Of a stretch of 64,000 nucleotides of DNA, positions 26,146-34,955 are shown one piece after another. The position numbers and the translations under genes are program-made. The stretch is from Flavobacteriales bacterium (GTDB lineage Bacteria > Bacteroidota > Bacteroidia > Flavobacteriales_F > PHOS-HE28). Each line of letters begins with the position of its first letter. Position 1 is the first letter of the stretch. The notes below the pieces were generated by a model. That model had not been told where the DNA came from. It did no database searches and worked only from the letters and a program-made list of their open reading frames with translations. Location: the NCBI GenBank assembly GCA_020635675.1, contig JACJZJ010000001.1:1-64000 (forward strand), read 5' to 3'.

Positions 26146-27186
26146 ATGGCCATGACCCCGGAGCAGAAGGTGAAGTTCGCTGTGGTGGGCTGCGGCCATA
26201 TCGGTCGCCGGCACGCGGAGATGGTCCGGCGGCACCCCGAGGCGGAGCTGGTGGCCATTTGCGATGTCCGTCCGCGGGAGCGATTGGATCCGGACCTGCC
26301 GGATGTCCCTTTTTTCGCCGATCTGCAGGAGATGCTCATCGCGGTCCCGGAGATCGAGGTCGTCACCATCTGCACACCGAACGGGCTGCACGCACCACAG
26401 AGCCTGGTGGCGCTCGCCCAGCGCAAGCACGTGGTGTGCGAAAAGCCCATGGCCCTGACCAAGGCCAGTTGCGAACAGGTGATCTCCAAGGCCATGCAGG
26501 TGCACCGCACGGTCTTCGGCGTCATGCAGAACCGGTACAGCCCGCCCAGTCAGTGGATCAAAGGCGTGGTGGAGCAGGGTCTGCTGGGTGACATCCGTAT
26601 CGTGCAACTGAACTGCTTCTGGAACAGGGATGCGCGCTACTACAAGCCCGGCGGATGGAAAGGGACCAAGGACCTGGACGGCGGCACGCTCTTCACGCAG
26701 TTCAGCCACTTCATCGACATCATGTACTGGCTGTTCGGCGACATCACCGACATCCAAGGCAAATTCGCCGATTTCGCCCACCAGGACCTCACCGAGTTCG
26801 AGGATAGTGGTTCGGTGAACTTCCGTTTCGTGAACGGCGGTCTGGGCACCTTGAACTACAGCACGGCGGTCTGGGACCGGAACCTGGAGAGCAGCATGAC
26901 CATCATCGGATCCAGGGGAAGTGTCAAGATCGGGGGACAGTACATGGAACAGGTCGAGCACTGCCATATCGCCGATTATACGATGCCCGAGCTGGCCCCC
27001 ACCAACCCGGCGAACGACTATGGTGTGTACAAGGGCAGTGCGAACAACCACGGATTCATCATCGACAACGTGGTCGACACCCTGAAAGGCAGGAACATCA
27101 TGACCACCAATGCCCTCGAGGGCATGAAGGTGGTCGAGATCATCGAACGCATTTACCGGAAAAGAGATGAGCAGCTTGTACGATAG
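26146..27186 (+). CDS. wbpB: Gfo/Idh/MocA oxidoreductase, WbpB-like UDP-GlcNAcA 3-dehydrogenase
   Basis: The 346-residue NAD enzyme begins with VVGCGHIGRRHAEMV and has the EKPMALT loop (residues around 100), NRYSPPSQWIKGVVEQG and DLDGGTLFTQFSHFIDIMYW. These match WbpB/WlbA, which oxidises C3 of UDP-GlcNAcA before amination by WbpE. An alternative start lies at 26152. It overlaps the next dehydrogenase by 20 bases. The assignment is strengthened by the adjacent wbpD and wbpA. Confidence 0.88.
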   Translation: MAMTPEQKVKFAVVGCGHIGRRHAEMVRRHPEAELVAICDVRPRERLDPDLPDVPFFADLQEMLIAVPEIEVVTICTPNGLHAPQSLVALAQRKHVVCEKPMALTKASCEQVISKAMQVHRTVFGVMQNRYSPPSQWIKGVVEQGLLGDIRIVQLNCFWNRDARYYKPGGWKGTKDLDGGTLFTQFSHFIDIMYWLFGDITDIQGKFADFAHQDLTEFEDSGSVNFRFVNGGLGTLNYSTAVWDRNLESSMTIIGSRGSVKIGGQYMEQVEHCHIADYTMPELAPTNPANDYGVYKGSANNHGFIIDNVVDTLKGRNIMTTNALEGMKVVEIIERIYRKRDEQLVR

Positions 27187-28465
27187 GCTGGTGAAGAAGG
27201 AAGCGAAGCTCGCCGTGATCGGCCTGGGCTACGTCGGGCTCCCCATCGCCTTGGCCTTCGCGCGGAGGATCAAGGTCGTGGGGTTCGACATCAACCGGAA
27301 GCGGGTGGACATGATGCGTCAGGGAGAGGATCCGAGCAACGAACTGGACACGTCCGTATTCGAAGGCTGTGACATCCATTTCACCGCTGACCTGGAGGAC
27401 CTGAAGGACGTGGAGTTCTTCATCGTGGCGGTGCCCACTCCGATCGACCAGCAGAACATCCCCGACCTGGGTCCATTGCTTGGCGCCACGCGTACGGTGG
27501 GTCAGGTGCTGAAGAAGGGCGACTTCGTGGTGTACGAGAGCACGGTGTATCCGGGCTGCACCGAGGAGGACTGCGTGCCCCTGCTGGAACGCCTGAGCAA
27601 CCTGAAGTTCGTGGAAGACTTCAAGGTAGGCTACTCGCCGGAGCGCATCAACCCCGGGGACAAGGAGCACACGCTGGAGAGCATCATCAAGGTGAGCAGT
27701 GGCTGCGACCCGGAGAGCGCAGATATCATCGCCAAAGTGTACGAGCTGGTGGTGAAGGCAGGCGTGCATCGCGCAGCGAGCATCAAGGTGGCCGAGGCCG
27801 CCAAGATCATCGAGAACACACAGCGCGACGTCAACATCGCCCTGATCAACGAGCTCTCGATCATCTTCAACCGCATGGGCATCAACACCTACGATGTGCT
27901 GGAGGCCGCGGGCACCAAATGGAACTTCCTGAAGTTCCAGCCAGGCCTGGTGGGTGGTCACTGCATCGGTGTGGACCCCTACTACCTCGTGTACAAGGCG
28001 AAGGAGCTCGGCTACCACGCGCAGATCATCGACAGCGGCCGTTTCGTGAACGACAGCATGGGCGGTTATGTGGCCAAGCAGACGGTGAAGAAGATCATCG
28101 CCGCCGGCACCAACCCTGCCGATGCGCGTGTGCTGGTGATGGGCGCCACCTTCAAGGAGAACGTCACCGACATCCGCAACAGCAAGGTGGCGGATGTGGT
28201 GAACGAGCTGAAGAGCTTCAGCTGCCACGTGGATGTGACCGATCCGCATGCGGACAGCGTCGAGGTGAAGCACGAGTACGGCTACGAGCTCGCACCGGAG
28301 ATGAAGGGCCCTTACGATGCCATCATCGTGGCGGTGAACCACAGCGAGTACACCAGCAAGGACGAGGCCTGGTTCAAGGGCATGCTGAAGCCGAAAGGTG
28401 TGGTGGTGGACCTGAAGGGTGTGTTCCGGACGAAGATCAAGGACCTGACCTACTGGAGCCTGTGA
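27167..28465 (+). CDS. wbpA: UDP-N-acetyl-D-glucosamine 6-dehydrogenase, WbpA/TviB-like
   Basis: The 432-residue nucleotide-sugar dehydrogenase has IGLGYVGLPIALAFARR, ESTVYPGCTEEDCVPLLE, GYSPERINPGDKEH and the catalytic region FQPGLVGGHCIGVDPYYL. The VGGHCIGVDPYY form is that of UDP-GlcNAc/ManNAc dehydrogenases rather than UDP-glucose dehydrogenases. It makes UDP-GlcNAcA, the entry point of the WbpABED pathway. The start overlaps wbpB by 20 bases. The stop overlaps the next small lipoprotein gene (TGATG). Confidence 0.92.
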   Translation: MSSLYDRLVKKEAKLAVIGLGYVGLPIALAFARRIKVVGFDINRKRVDMMRQGEDPSNELDTSVFEGCDIHFTADLEDLKDVEFFIVAVPTPIDQQNIPDLGPLLGATRTVGQVLKKGDFVVYESTVYPGCTEEDCVPLLERLSNLKFVEDFKVGYSPERINPGDKEHTLESIIKVSSGCDPESADIIAKVYELVVKAGVHRAASIKVAEAAKIIENTQRDVNIALINELSIIFNRMGINTYDVLEAAGTKWNFLKFQPGLVGGHCIGVDPYYLVYKAKELGYHAQIIDSGRFVNDSMGGYVAKQTVKKIIAAGTNPADARVLVMGATFKENVTDIRNSKVADVVNELKSFSCHVDVTDPHADSVEVKHEYGYELAPEMKGPYDAIIVAVNHSEYTSKDEAWFKGMLKPKGVVVDLKGVFRTKIKDLTYWSL

Positions 28466-29028
28466 TGCCTCGTACGGCGCAGATAGGAATACTGGGACTC
28501 TCGATCGGTTTGGTCTTGATCCTCCTTCTTGGGTGCGCTGATAACGGAAGTGAGAGGTCAATTGCAATACCAGAGCAGATCACTTCGACCACAGTGCTTC
28601 CAGGTCATTTTCGCAGCATAACGGAAGTTGTTGGCGACCCTCTATCGACACATTGGTTCGATACCAGAGACACTACTGGGCCAATCACACTGCACTTCAA
28701 CTTCTACGAATCATATGGTCGGGATACGTTAGTTGTCTCATTTAACCCTGAGTGCTGGGCAACCTTCCCCATGTCGGTTGTGACTGATACGGTGTTCGTT
28801 CGGTGGGCACCCGCAATAGATGCGAAGTACGACTTCCCAATTGTCAAAGCGATTCGGAAACTCGGCAACCAGTTTCAAGGTGAATTGTTCATGCAGCTTT
28901 GCCTGTCGGACGACACCACGTTGGAAGCGCGGTACTCCAACCCCGCATTGATGGCGGCGCTTCGAAGGGGGGGAGACGATACCATCTTTCCCAACCGATT
29001 CCACCCAGGAAATCCCTTGGTCGAGTGA
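28465..29028 (+). CDS. Hypothetical lipoprotein of low GC content
   Basis: The 187-residue protein has a type II signal (LGLSIGLVLILLLGC, lipidated Cys) and a mature part with no family I recognise (HFNFYESYGRDTLVVSF, FQGELFMQLCLSDDTTLE). One 60-base stretch (28561-28620) is about 47% GC, against more than 60% in flanking genes, and codon choice is visibly different. It is fitted between wbpA and rmlB with TGATG overlaps on both sides. The sequences at its two start-side junctions share GTGATGCC followed by CGTAC, suggesting insertion or duplication. Probably acquired; function unknown. Confidence 0.7.
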   Translation: MPRTAQIGILGLSIGLVLILLLGCADNGSERSIAIPEQITSTTVLPGHFRSITEVVGDPLSTHWFDTRDTTGPITLHFNFYESYGRDTLVVSFNPECWATFPMSVVTDTVFVRWAPAIDAKYDFPIVKAIRKLGNQFQGELFMQLCLSDDTTLEARYSNPALMAALRRGGDDTIFPNRFHPGNPLVE

Positions 29029-30086
29029 TGCCCTCCCGTACCATCCTCATCACCGGCGGCGCCGGATTCATCGGCAGCCATGTCGTGCGGCGCTTCGTCA
29101 CGAAGTACCCGCAGTACCGCATCGTCAACATGGATGCATTGACCTACGCGGGCAACCTGGAGAATCTGCGCGACATCGAGGACGCGCCGAACTACACCTT
29201 CGTGAAGGCGGATATCTGCGACGCGGAGGCCGTGGCCAAGGTGTTCAAGGAATACAACATCGATGGCGTCATCCACCTCGCAGCCGAGAGCCACGTGGAC
29301 CGCAGCATCACCGATCCGCTGAGCTTCGTGCGCACCAACGTGTTCGGGACGGTGACGCTGTTGAACGCGGCCAAGGAAGCGTGGAAGGGCGCGATGGAGG
29401 GCAAGCGCTTCTATCATGTAAGCACCGATGAGGTGTACGGTTCGTTGCACGACGACAGCCTCTTCCTCGAGACCACGCCTTACGATCCGCAGAGCCCCTA
29501 CAGCGCGAGCAAGGCGAGCAGTGACCACTTCGTGCGGGCCTATGGCAATACGTACAAGCTGCCCTTCGTGGTGAGCAACTGCAGCAACAACTACGGCAGC
29601 CACCACTTCCCGGAGAAGTTGATCCCGCTCATGATCAACAACATCCGCAACAACAAGCCACTGCCGGTCTATGGCAAGGGTGAGAACGTGCGCGACTGGT
29701 TGTGGGTGGAGGACCACGCGGCGGCCATCGACGTCATCTTCCACACGGGGAAGAATGGCGAGACCTACAACATCGGCGGGCACAACGAGTGGAAGAACAT
29801 CGACCTGGTCCACCTGCTCTGTTCCATCATGGATCGCAAGCTCGGTCGGGCCGAAGGAGAGAGCGCAAAGCTGATCACCTACGTCACCGACCGTGCCGGG
29901 CACGACCTGCGCTACGCCATCGATGCGGGGAAGATCGAGCGCGAACTGGGTTGGAAGCCGAGCATCACCTTCGAGGTGGGCCTGGAGCGCACGGTGGACT
30001 GGTACCTGGCCAACACCGAATGGCTGGACCATGTGACCTCCGGTGCTTATCGGCACTATTACGAAGAGCAGTATTCCAAGCGTTGA
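29028..30086 (+). CDS. rmlB: dTDP-glucose 4,6-dehydratase
   Basis: The 352-residue extended short-chain dehydrogenase has TGGAGFIGSHVVRRF, HLAAESHVDRSI, the active-site STDEVYG, YSASKASSDHFVRAY and NCSNNYGSHHFPEKLIPLMI. It converts dTDP-glucose to dTDP-4-keto-6-deoxyglucose, the first dedicated step to rhamnose and other 6-deoxy sugars. rmlA, rmlC and rmlD are not in this window, so the final sugar is unknown. It starts within the stop of the low-GC lipoprotein gene and is 2 bases from the CpsB-like gene. Confidence 0.95.
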   Translation: MPSRTILITGGAGFIGSHVVRRFVTKYPQYRIVNMDALTYAGNLENLRDIEDAPNYTFVKADICDAEAVAKVFKEYNIDGVIHLAAESHVDRSITDPLSFVRTNVFGTVTLLNAAKEAWKGAMEGKRFYHVSTDEVYGSLHDDSLFLETTPYDPQSPYSASKASSDHFVRAYGNTYKLPFVVSNCSNNYGSHHFPEKLIPLMINNIRNNKPLPVYGKGENVRDWLWVEDHAAAIDVIFHTGKNGETYNIGGHNEWKNIDLVHLLCSIMDRKLGRAEGESAKLITYVTDRAGHDLRYAIDAGKIERELGWKPSITFEVGLERTVDWYLANTEWLDHVTSGAYRHYYEEQYSKR

Positions 30087-30088
30087 CC

Positions 30089-30838
30089 ATGGGCCTGTTC
30101 GGCAAGTTGTTCGGATCGAGTGAGGCGGCATTGCCTCCGGCGGACCTGAGCGTGCTCCGTTGCGACGTCCATTCGCATTTCATCCCGGGCATCGACGATG
30201 GCGCGCCCACGCTCGAGGCCAGCATGGAGCTCCTGCGCGGCATGGCCGACCTGGGTTACCGAAAGGTCATCACCACGCCGCACAGCATGGCCGACGGTTA
30301 TCGGAATACACCGGAGATCATCCTGGGCGGACTCGAGAAAGTGCGACAGGAAGTGGCGCGCCAGGGAATTCCCATCGAAGTGGACGCGGCGGCGGAATAC
30401 TACCTCGATCACGAGCTGGAACGGGCCATCTCCGAAAAACGCGTGCTCACTTTCGGCGATCGCCTGCTGCTCTTCGAGCTGCCGTTCATCAGCGAACCGG
30501 TCATCCTGCTGAACTTGATCTTCGAGATGCAGACGCAGGGATACAGGCCGGTGCTCGCCCATCCGGAACGATACGCTTTCTGGTATGGCGACTTCGGCAA
30601 GTACGAGCGCCTGAAGGAGCGCGGTGTGCTTTTCCAGCTCAACACCGTGGCCTTATGCGGGGCTTATGGCCCGGCCTGCAGGAAGGCCGCCGAACGTCTG
30701 GTCGATGCCGGCTATTACGAACTGCTGGGTAGCGACTGCCACAACATGGGCCACATCGAAGCGATCAAGGCCACTCTTGCCGAACCCTATCTGCACAAGG
30801 TATTGGGGAGCGGGAAGTTGCTGAACGCGGGGTTGTGA
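30089..30838 (+). CDS. PHP-domain protein-tyrosine phosphatase, CpsB/YwqE type
   Basis: The 249-residue protein has the PHP metal motifs CDVHSHFIPGIDDGAP (residues 25-40), TTPHSMADGY, AHPERYAFW and GSDCHNMGH. This is the CpsB/YwqE family of Mn2+-dependent tyrosine phosphatases, which dephosphorylate bacterial tyrosine kinases that control capsule and exopolysaccharide export. The neighbouring sugar-nucleotide genes fit that role; no Wzc-like kinase is present in the window. It follows rmlB by 2 bases and is convergent with fabD. Confidence 0.9.
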   Translation: MGLFGKLFGSSEAALPPADLSVLRCDVHSHFIPGIDDGAPTLEASMELLRGMADLGYRKVITTPHSMADGYRNTPEIILGGLEKVRQEVARQGIPIEVDAAAEYYLDHELERAISEKRVLTFGDRLLLFELPFISEPVILLNLIFEMQTQGYRPVLAHPERYAFWYGDFGKYERLKERGVLFQLNTVALCGAYGPACRKAAERLVDAGYYELLGSDCHNMGHIEAIKATLAEPYLHKVLGSGKLLNAGL

Positions 30839-30852
30839 ACCGGTCGTGACCC

Positions 30853-31728
30853 TCACCCCGCCACCGTCTCCAACTCCTTGTCCACCTTCTTGAACAGCCC
30901 TTGGAGCACATTGCCGGGGCCCACCTCCACCACCTTCTTCGCACCGTCGGTCAGCATGGCCTGCATGATCTGGGTCCATCGCACGGGCGCGGTGAGTTGC
31001 GCGATCAGATTGCCCTTGATGCGCGCCGGGTCGGTGTGCGGACGGGCGTCGACGTTCTGGTATACCGGACACCTCGGGTCCACGATCGGGGTGTATTCGA
31101 TCGCCGAGGCCAGTTCGGCGCGGGCGGGTTCCATCAAGGGGCTGTGGAAGGCCCCGCCCACCTGCAGCACCAGGGCGCGACGCGCACCGGCCGCCTTGAG
31201 GGTTTCGCACGCCACGTTCACCGCTTCCACGGCGCCGCTGATCACCAGTTGACCAGGGCAGTTGTAGTTGGCCGGCACGACGACACCGTCAATGCCTGAA
31301 CAGGCCTCCTCCACCCGTGCGTCGTCCAGGCCGATGATCGCGGCCATGGTGCCGGGCTGCTGTTCGCAGGCCGCCTGCATGGCGTTCGCACGCGCGGCCA
31401 CCAGTTTCAACCCATCGGAGAACTCCATCGCCCCTGAAGCCACCAGCGCGCTGAATTCGCCGAGCGAATGACCGGCGACCATGTCCGGGCGAAAGGCATC
31501 CCCCATCACCTTGGCCTTCACCACGCTATGCAGGAAGATGGCCGGCTGGGTCACCTTCGTCCGTTTCAGGTCGGTATCGGTCCCGTTGAACATCACATCC
31601 GTCAGGTTGAACCCAAGGATGTCGTTGGCGTGCTCGAACCAGATGCGGGCATTGCTATCGCCCTCGTAAAGGTCCTTGCCCATGCCCGGGAACTGGCTGC
31701 CTTGGCCGGGGAAGACGTAGGCGTTCAT
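30853..31728 (-). CDS. fabD: Malonyl-CoA:ACP transacylase
   Basis: The 291-residue protein starts MNAYVFPGQGSQFPGMGKDL and has the nucleophile elbow GHSLGE and the GGAFHSPLMEPA histidine region typical of FabD. It moves malonyl groups from CoA to acyl carrier protein for fatty-acid synthesis. The ATG at 31728 is the family start; the open frame continues upstream without conserved residues. It stands alone between the CpsB-like gene and a Bax-inhibitor-like gene, with about 74 bases on its upstream side. Confidence 0.95.
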   Translation of the reverse strand: MNAYVFPGQGSQFPGMGKDLYEGDSNARIWFEHANDILGFNLTDVMFNGTDTDLKRTKVTQPAIFLHSVVKAKVMGDAFRPDMVAGHSLGEFSALVASGAMEFSDGLKLVAARANAMQAACEQQPGTMAAIIGLDDARVEEACSGIDGVVVPANYNCPGQLVISGAVEAVNVACETLKAAGARRALVLQVGGAFHSPLMEPARAELASAIEYTPIVDPRCPVYQNVDARPHTDPARIKGNLIAQLTAPVRWTQIMQAMLTDGAKKVVEVGPGNVLQGLFKKVDKELETVAG

Positions 31729-31802
31729 CTGCGGAGGTTCTTTGGGTGTGGTCGACCCGGTGGACCGACGGTAAGGGTGCTCGGGGATCCGCGAGTTGTT
31801 GC

Positions 31803-32546
31803 TCAACTCCTCCGTCCGCCGAAGAGGCGCAGGAGCAGGAGGAAGAGGTTCAGAAAATCAAGGTAGAGGCTCAAAGCACCCATCAAGGCCATCTTCTGCG
31901 CGGCTTCGGTCCCGTTGATCACATGGCCGCCCATCCGCTTGAGCTTCTGCATGTCGTAGGCGGTGAGCCCCGTGAAGATGATCACGCCGATGATGCTCAC
32001 CACATAGCCCATGGTATCGCTCTGCAGCCAGAGGTTCACCAGGCTCGCGATGATGATGCCGATCAACCCGATGAACAGGATGCTGCCGAGCTTGGTGAGG
32101 TCCGTCTTCGTGGTATAACCCGCCACGGCCATGATCCCGAAGACAGCGGCCGCGATGAAGAAGGTGGATGCGATCGATCCGGCCGTATAGATCAGGAAGA
32201 TGTAGGACAGGCTCATGCCGGTGAGCGCCGAATAGATCAGGTAGATCCCCAGAAGCGCGGTCCCGCTCAAGCGTTGCACCATGCCGCCCATCAGGAGGAC
32301 CAATCCCAGTGGAGCAAAGAGCACCACCCAGCCGAGGATGGTCTGCTTGCCTGTATTGAAGTCGATGAGGTATTGGAGCATGGCCAGGTCATGACCGAAC
32401 CACCAGGCCATTGTACCACTGATGATCAAGGCCAGGGCCATGTAGCTGAAGACACTGGCCAGGAAGGTGCGGACCGCGGAAGGGTCGAAGACCATGTTCC
32501 CTGTGGCCTGCGCCTGCTGTCCGGTGGGGAGGAGTTGCTCGTTCAT
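31803..32546 (-). CDS. Bax inhibitor-1/YccA family membrane protein
   Basis: The 247-residue protein has seven hydrophobic segments, including VFSYMALALIISGTMAWW, GWVVLFAPLGLVLLMGGM and VVSIIGVIIFTGLTAYDMQ. The last carries the GLTAYDxQ signature of the BI-1/YccA/YbhL family. Members are small membrane proteins, some of which act as pH-sensitive Ca2+ leak channels; the bacterial role is not settled. It is transcribed alone on the minus strand between folE and fabD. Start ATG at 32546 gives the polar N-terminus MNEQLLPTG. Confidence 0.9.
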   Translation of the reverse strand: MNEQLLPTGQQAQATGNMVFDPSAVRTFLASVFSYMALALIISGTMAWWFGHDLAMLQYLIDFNTGKQTILGWVVLFAPLGLVLLMGGMVQRLSGTALLGIYLIYSALTGMSLSYIFLIYTAGSIASTFFIAAAVFGIMAVAGYTTKTDLTKLGSILFIGLIGIIIASLVNLWLQSDTMGYVVSIIGVIIFTGLTAYDMQKLKRMGGHVINGTEAAQKMALMGALSLYLDFLNLFLLLLRLFGGRRS

Positions 32547-32637
32547 GTTCGGAGTTTGGGGTCGTTGGATGCTATCATCGGAGGTCGAAAGCCGAAGGCT
32601 GGTCAAAGGGAACGACGTTCGGCCCTGCACATGCGGT

Positions 32638-33276
32638 TCAGTGTAATCTCGCGCTGATCAGTTCGATGAACTCCTCGCGCGTACGTTGGTCGTCGAGGAA
32701 GATCCCGGTGAACGCACTGGTGGTGGTCACCGAGTTCTGTTTTTGGATGCCCCGCATCTGCATGCAAAGATGCTGGGCTTCGATCACCACGGCCACGCCC
32801 TTGGGCTTCAGTGTCTCCTGGATGCAGTCGCGGATCTCGTTGGTCAGTCTTTCCTGGACCTGAAGCCGTCGTGCGTAGGCGTCCACCACGCGGGGGAGTT
32901 TGCTCAGACCCACGATCCGGCCATCGGGGATGTAGGCCACGTGCGCCTTGCCGAAGAACGGCAGCATATGGTGTTCGCACATGGAATACACCTCGATATC
33001 CTTCACCAGGACCATCTGCGAATATTCCTCGGTGAACAAGGCGCTTCGAAGTATGGCGGCCGGGTCCAGGTCATAACCGTGCGTCAGGAACTGGAGGGCC
33101 TTGGCCACCCGTTCGGGGGTGCGTTGAAGCCCGTCACGTCGGGGGTCCTCACCGATCGCCTCCAGGATCCCGGCATAGTGACCGCCAAGCTGCTCCAATC
33201 GTTCAGGGTTGAACAGCTCCCGGCGCATGTAGCCGTCCACCACGTCGTCCGGCCCTACCCCCTTTTCCTCAGCCAT
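32638..33276 (-). CDS. folE: GTP cyclohydrolase I
   Basis: The 212-residue enzyme has the FolE signature SMCEHHMLPFFGKAHVAYIP (zinc Cys and His), GLSKLPRVVDAYARRLQVQE and a second zinc cysteine in EAQHLCMQMRGIQ. It turns GTP into dihydroneopterin triphosphate for folate and also supplies the QueD pathway. It directly follows the queD-like gene with a 3-base gap, so both are driven by the TATCTTTG promoter at 33723. Confidence 0.96.
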   Translation of the reverse strand: MAEEKGVGPDDVVDGYMRRELFNPERLEQLGGHYAGILEAIGEDPRRDGLQRTPERVAKALQFLTHGYDLDPAAILRSALFTEEYSQMVLVKDIEVYSMCEHHMLPFFGKAHVAYIPDGRIVGLSKLPRVVDAYARRLQVQERLTNEIRDCIQETLKPKGVAVVIEAQHLCMQMRGIQKQNSVTTTSAFTGIFLDDQRTREEFIELISARLH

Positions 33277-33279
33277 GAC

Positions 33280-33699
33280 TCAATGTCCGAAATATTCCAC
33301 GTAGTTGTTCTCCGTCTCCTGCACCATCACACGATGCAGGGCGCAGCCGAGCGCCTTCACCGGAGCGTCCAGTTGCTCCCAGATGGCGATGGCCAGGTTC
33401 TCCGTGCTGCTGTACCGTCCCTTCATGAAGGGGACGTCGAGGTCGAGGTTCTTGTGGTCGCAGTGCCGGATCACGTGTTCCTTGATCACCGCGCTCAGCG
33501 CGCTCAGGTCCGTGACGAAGCTCGTGTCCGCGTCCTGTTCGCCCTTCACGGTCACCCACAGGTCATAGTTGTGCCCATGCCAGTTGGGGTTGGCGCATTT
33601 GCCGAACACCTCCATGTTCTTTTCCGTGCTCCAGTCCGGCCTGGACAACTTATGGGCAGCGCTGAAACGCTCGCGTCGCGTGATATGGACGATGGCCAT
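33280..33699 (-). CDS. queD: 6-carboxytetrahydropterin synthase / 6-pyruvoyl-tetrahydropterin synthase family
   Basis: The 139-residue protein starts MAIVHITRRERFSAAHKL and has zinc histidines in FSAAHKL and NWHGHNYDLWVTV, catalytic Cys in GKCANPNWHGH, and the PTENLA-like SSTENLAIAIWEQL. QueD makes 6-carboxytetrahydropterin in queuosine biosynthesis. Pairing with folE supports this, since FolE makes its substrate; a pterin-cofactor role (PTPS) is the alternative. The start at 33699 sits 24 bases after the promoter box. Confidence 0.88.
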   Translation of the reverse strand: MAIVHITRRERFSAAHKLSRPDWSTEKNMEVFGKCANPNWHGHNYDLWVTVKGEQDADTSFVTDLSALSAVIKEHVIRHCDHKNLDLDVPFMKGRYSSTENLAIAIWEQLDAPVKALGCALHRVMVQETENNYVEYFGH

Positions 33700-33722
33700 T
33701 CCTATTGCCTGGTAAGCGGCCG

Positions 33723-33730
33723 CAAAGATA
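33723..33730 (-). promoter_or_regulatory. -7 box upstream of queD-folE
   Basis: The minus strand reads TATCTTTG, a full consensus match, 23 bases upstream of the ATG at 33699. Confidence 0.65.
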
Positions 33731-33835
33731 CAGGGGTGTTCACGGTCGGTGATCGGCCAATGGAGGTCGACGTTCGGCTTCAACCGTGAGCGACCCTGCG
33801 CAGGCCAGTTCAGCGTGCTCCGCTCCCGTTGCTCC

Positions 33836-33863
33836 TTCCCACTTCATCGTTCCCACTTCATCG
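33836..33863 (+). repeat. Perfect tandem 14-mer (heptad-periodic pyrimidine repeat)
   Basis: TTCCCACTTCATCG occurs twice with no gap (33836-33849 and 33850-33863), followed by a partial copy TTCCTCC. It lies immediately upstream of the hldD promoter box. Related heptad-periodic tracts occur at 56031, 58561 and 59188. Confidence 0.75.
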
Positions 33864-33877
33864 TTCCTCCCCGGACC

Positions 33878-33885
33878 TACCTTCG
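33878..33885 (+). promoter_or_regulatory. -7 box five bases from the hldD start
   Basis: TACCTTCG followed by CGGCC and then ATG at 33891; transcription is expected to start at or next to the start codon. Confidence 0.6.
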
Positions 33886-33890
33886 CGGCC

Positions 33891-34856
33891 ATGATCGTGG
33901 TCACGGGAGCGGCAGGGTTCATCGGCAGCGCGCTGGTGGGCGAACTGTTGGGACAGGGCTGGCAGGACATCGTGGCCGTGGACGACTTCAGCCACCCGGA
34001 GAAGGCCCCCAACCTCGCGGGAAAGCAGCTGACCGCCAGGATCGATCGGAAGGAGTTCTTTGCGTGGCTGGACGCCAACGAGAAGCTGGTGCAGTTCATC
34101 TTCCACCTCGGCGCACGCACGGACACCACCGAGTTCGACCGGGCCATCTTCGATGAGCTGAACCTGCATTACAGCCAGGAGGTCTGGAAGCGCTGTGTGA
34201 CGTACGGCATCCCCCTGGTCTACGCCTCCAGCGCGGCCACGTATGGGGCGGGCGAGCACGGCTACGATGACGACCACGACATCATCGCCAAGCTGAAGCC
34301 GTTGAACCCCTACGGGGAAAGCAAGAACGACTTCGACAAGTGGGCGCTGGCCCAGGCGGAGAAGCCCTACTTCTGGGCGGGGCTCAAGTTCTTCAACGTG
34401 TACGGCCCCAACGAGTACCACAAGGGGCGCATGGCCTCGGTGGTGCTGCACGCCTTCCGCCAGATCCGCGACACCGGTGGCATGAAGCTTTTTCGCAGCC
34501 ACAACCCCGACTACAGGGACGGCGAACAGCTGCGCGACTTCGTGTACGTGAAGGACGTGTGCGCGGTCTGCCTGTTCCTGATGGAGCACCGCAAGCACAG
34601 CGGCATCTACAACCTGGGCAGCGGCAAGGCCCGCACCTTCCTGGACCTGGCGCGTGCGGTGTTCGCGGCCTTGGAGAAGGAGGAGCGCATCGCGTTCATC
34701 GATACACCGGCCGACATCCGCGACACCTACCAGTACTACACGGAGGCCAACATGGCCAAGCTGAAGGGCATCGGCTACGACAAGCCGTTCACGTCGTTGG
34801 AGGAAGGGGTGGGGGACTATGTGACCAACTACCTGGTCCCCGGAAGCTACCTCTGA
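33891..34856 (+). CDS. hldD: ADP-L-glycero-D-manno-heptose-6-epimerase
   Basis: The 321-residue enzyme has VTGAAGFIGSALVGEL, FHLGARTDTTEFD, the active-site YASSAATYG, NPYGESKNDFDKW (YxxxK) and FFNVYGPNEYHKGRMASV, diagnostic of HldD/RfaD. It epimerises ADP-heptose at C6 for the LPS inner core, consistent with the waaA gene upstream in the window. ATG at 33891 is the family start; a frame open upstream from 33786 is not conserved and lies before the promoter. It is convergent with the BspA-like gene. Confidence 0.95.
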   Translation: MIVVTGAAGFIGSALVGELLGQGWQDIVAVDDFSHPEKAPNLAGKQLTARIDRKEFFAWLDANEKLVQFIFHLGARTDTTEFDRAIFDELNLHYSQEVWKRCVTYGIPLVYASSAATYGAGEHGYDDDHDIIAKLKPLNPYGESKNDFDKWALAQAEKPYFWAGLKFFNVYGPNEYHKGRMASVVLHAFRQIRDTGGMKLFRSHNPDYRDGEQLRDFVYVKDVCAVCLFLMEHRKHSGIYNLGSGKARTFLDLARAVFAALEKEERIAFIDTPADIRDTYQYYTEANMAKLKGIGYDKPFTSLEEGVGDYVTNYLVPGSYL

Positions 34857-34955
34857 TCGCCGATCGGTCGGTCAGCTGGAACGACGCGATGAGCGGGGGC
34901 CTTTGGCCCTTGGGTCCATCCGTGCCTGAATGGCATCTATCCTGGCTGATACGTT

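Noticed and set aside
34897..34909. GGGCC-TTT-GGCCC inverted repeat after hldD
   Set aside because: Five-pair stem without a T-tract; too weak to call a terminator.
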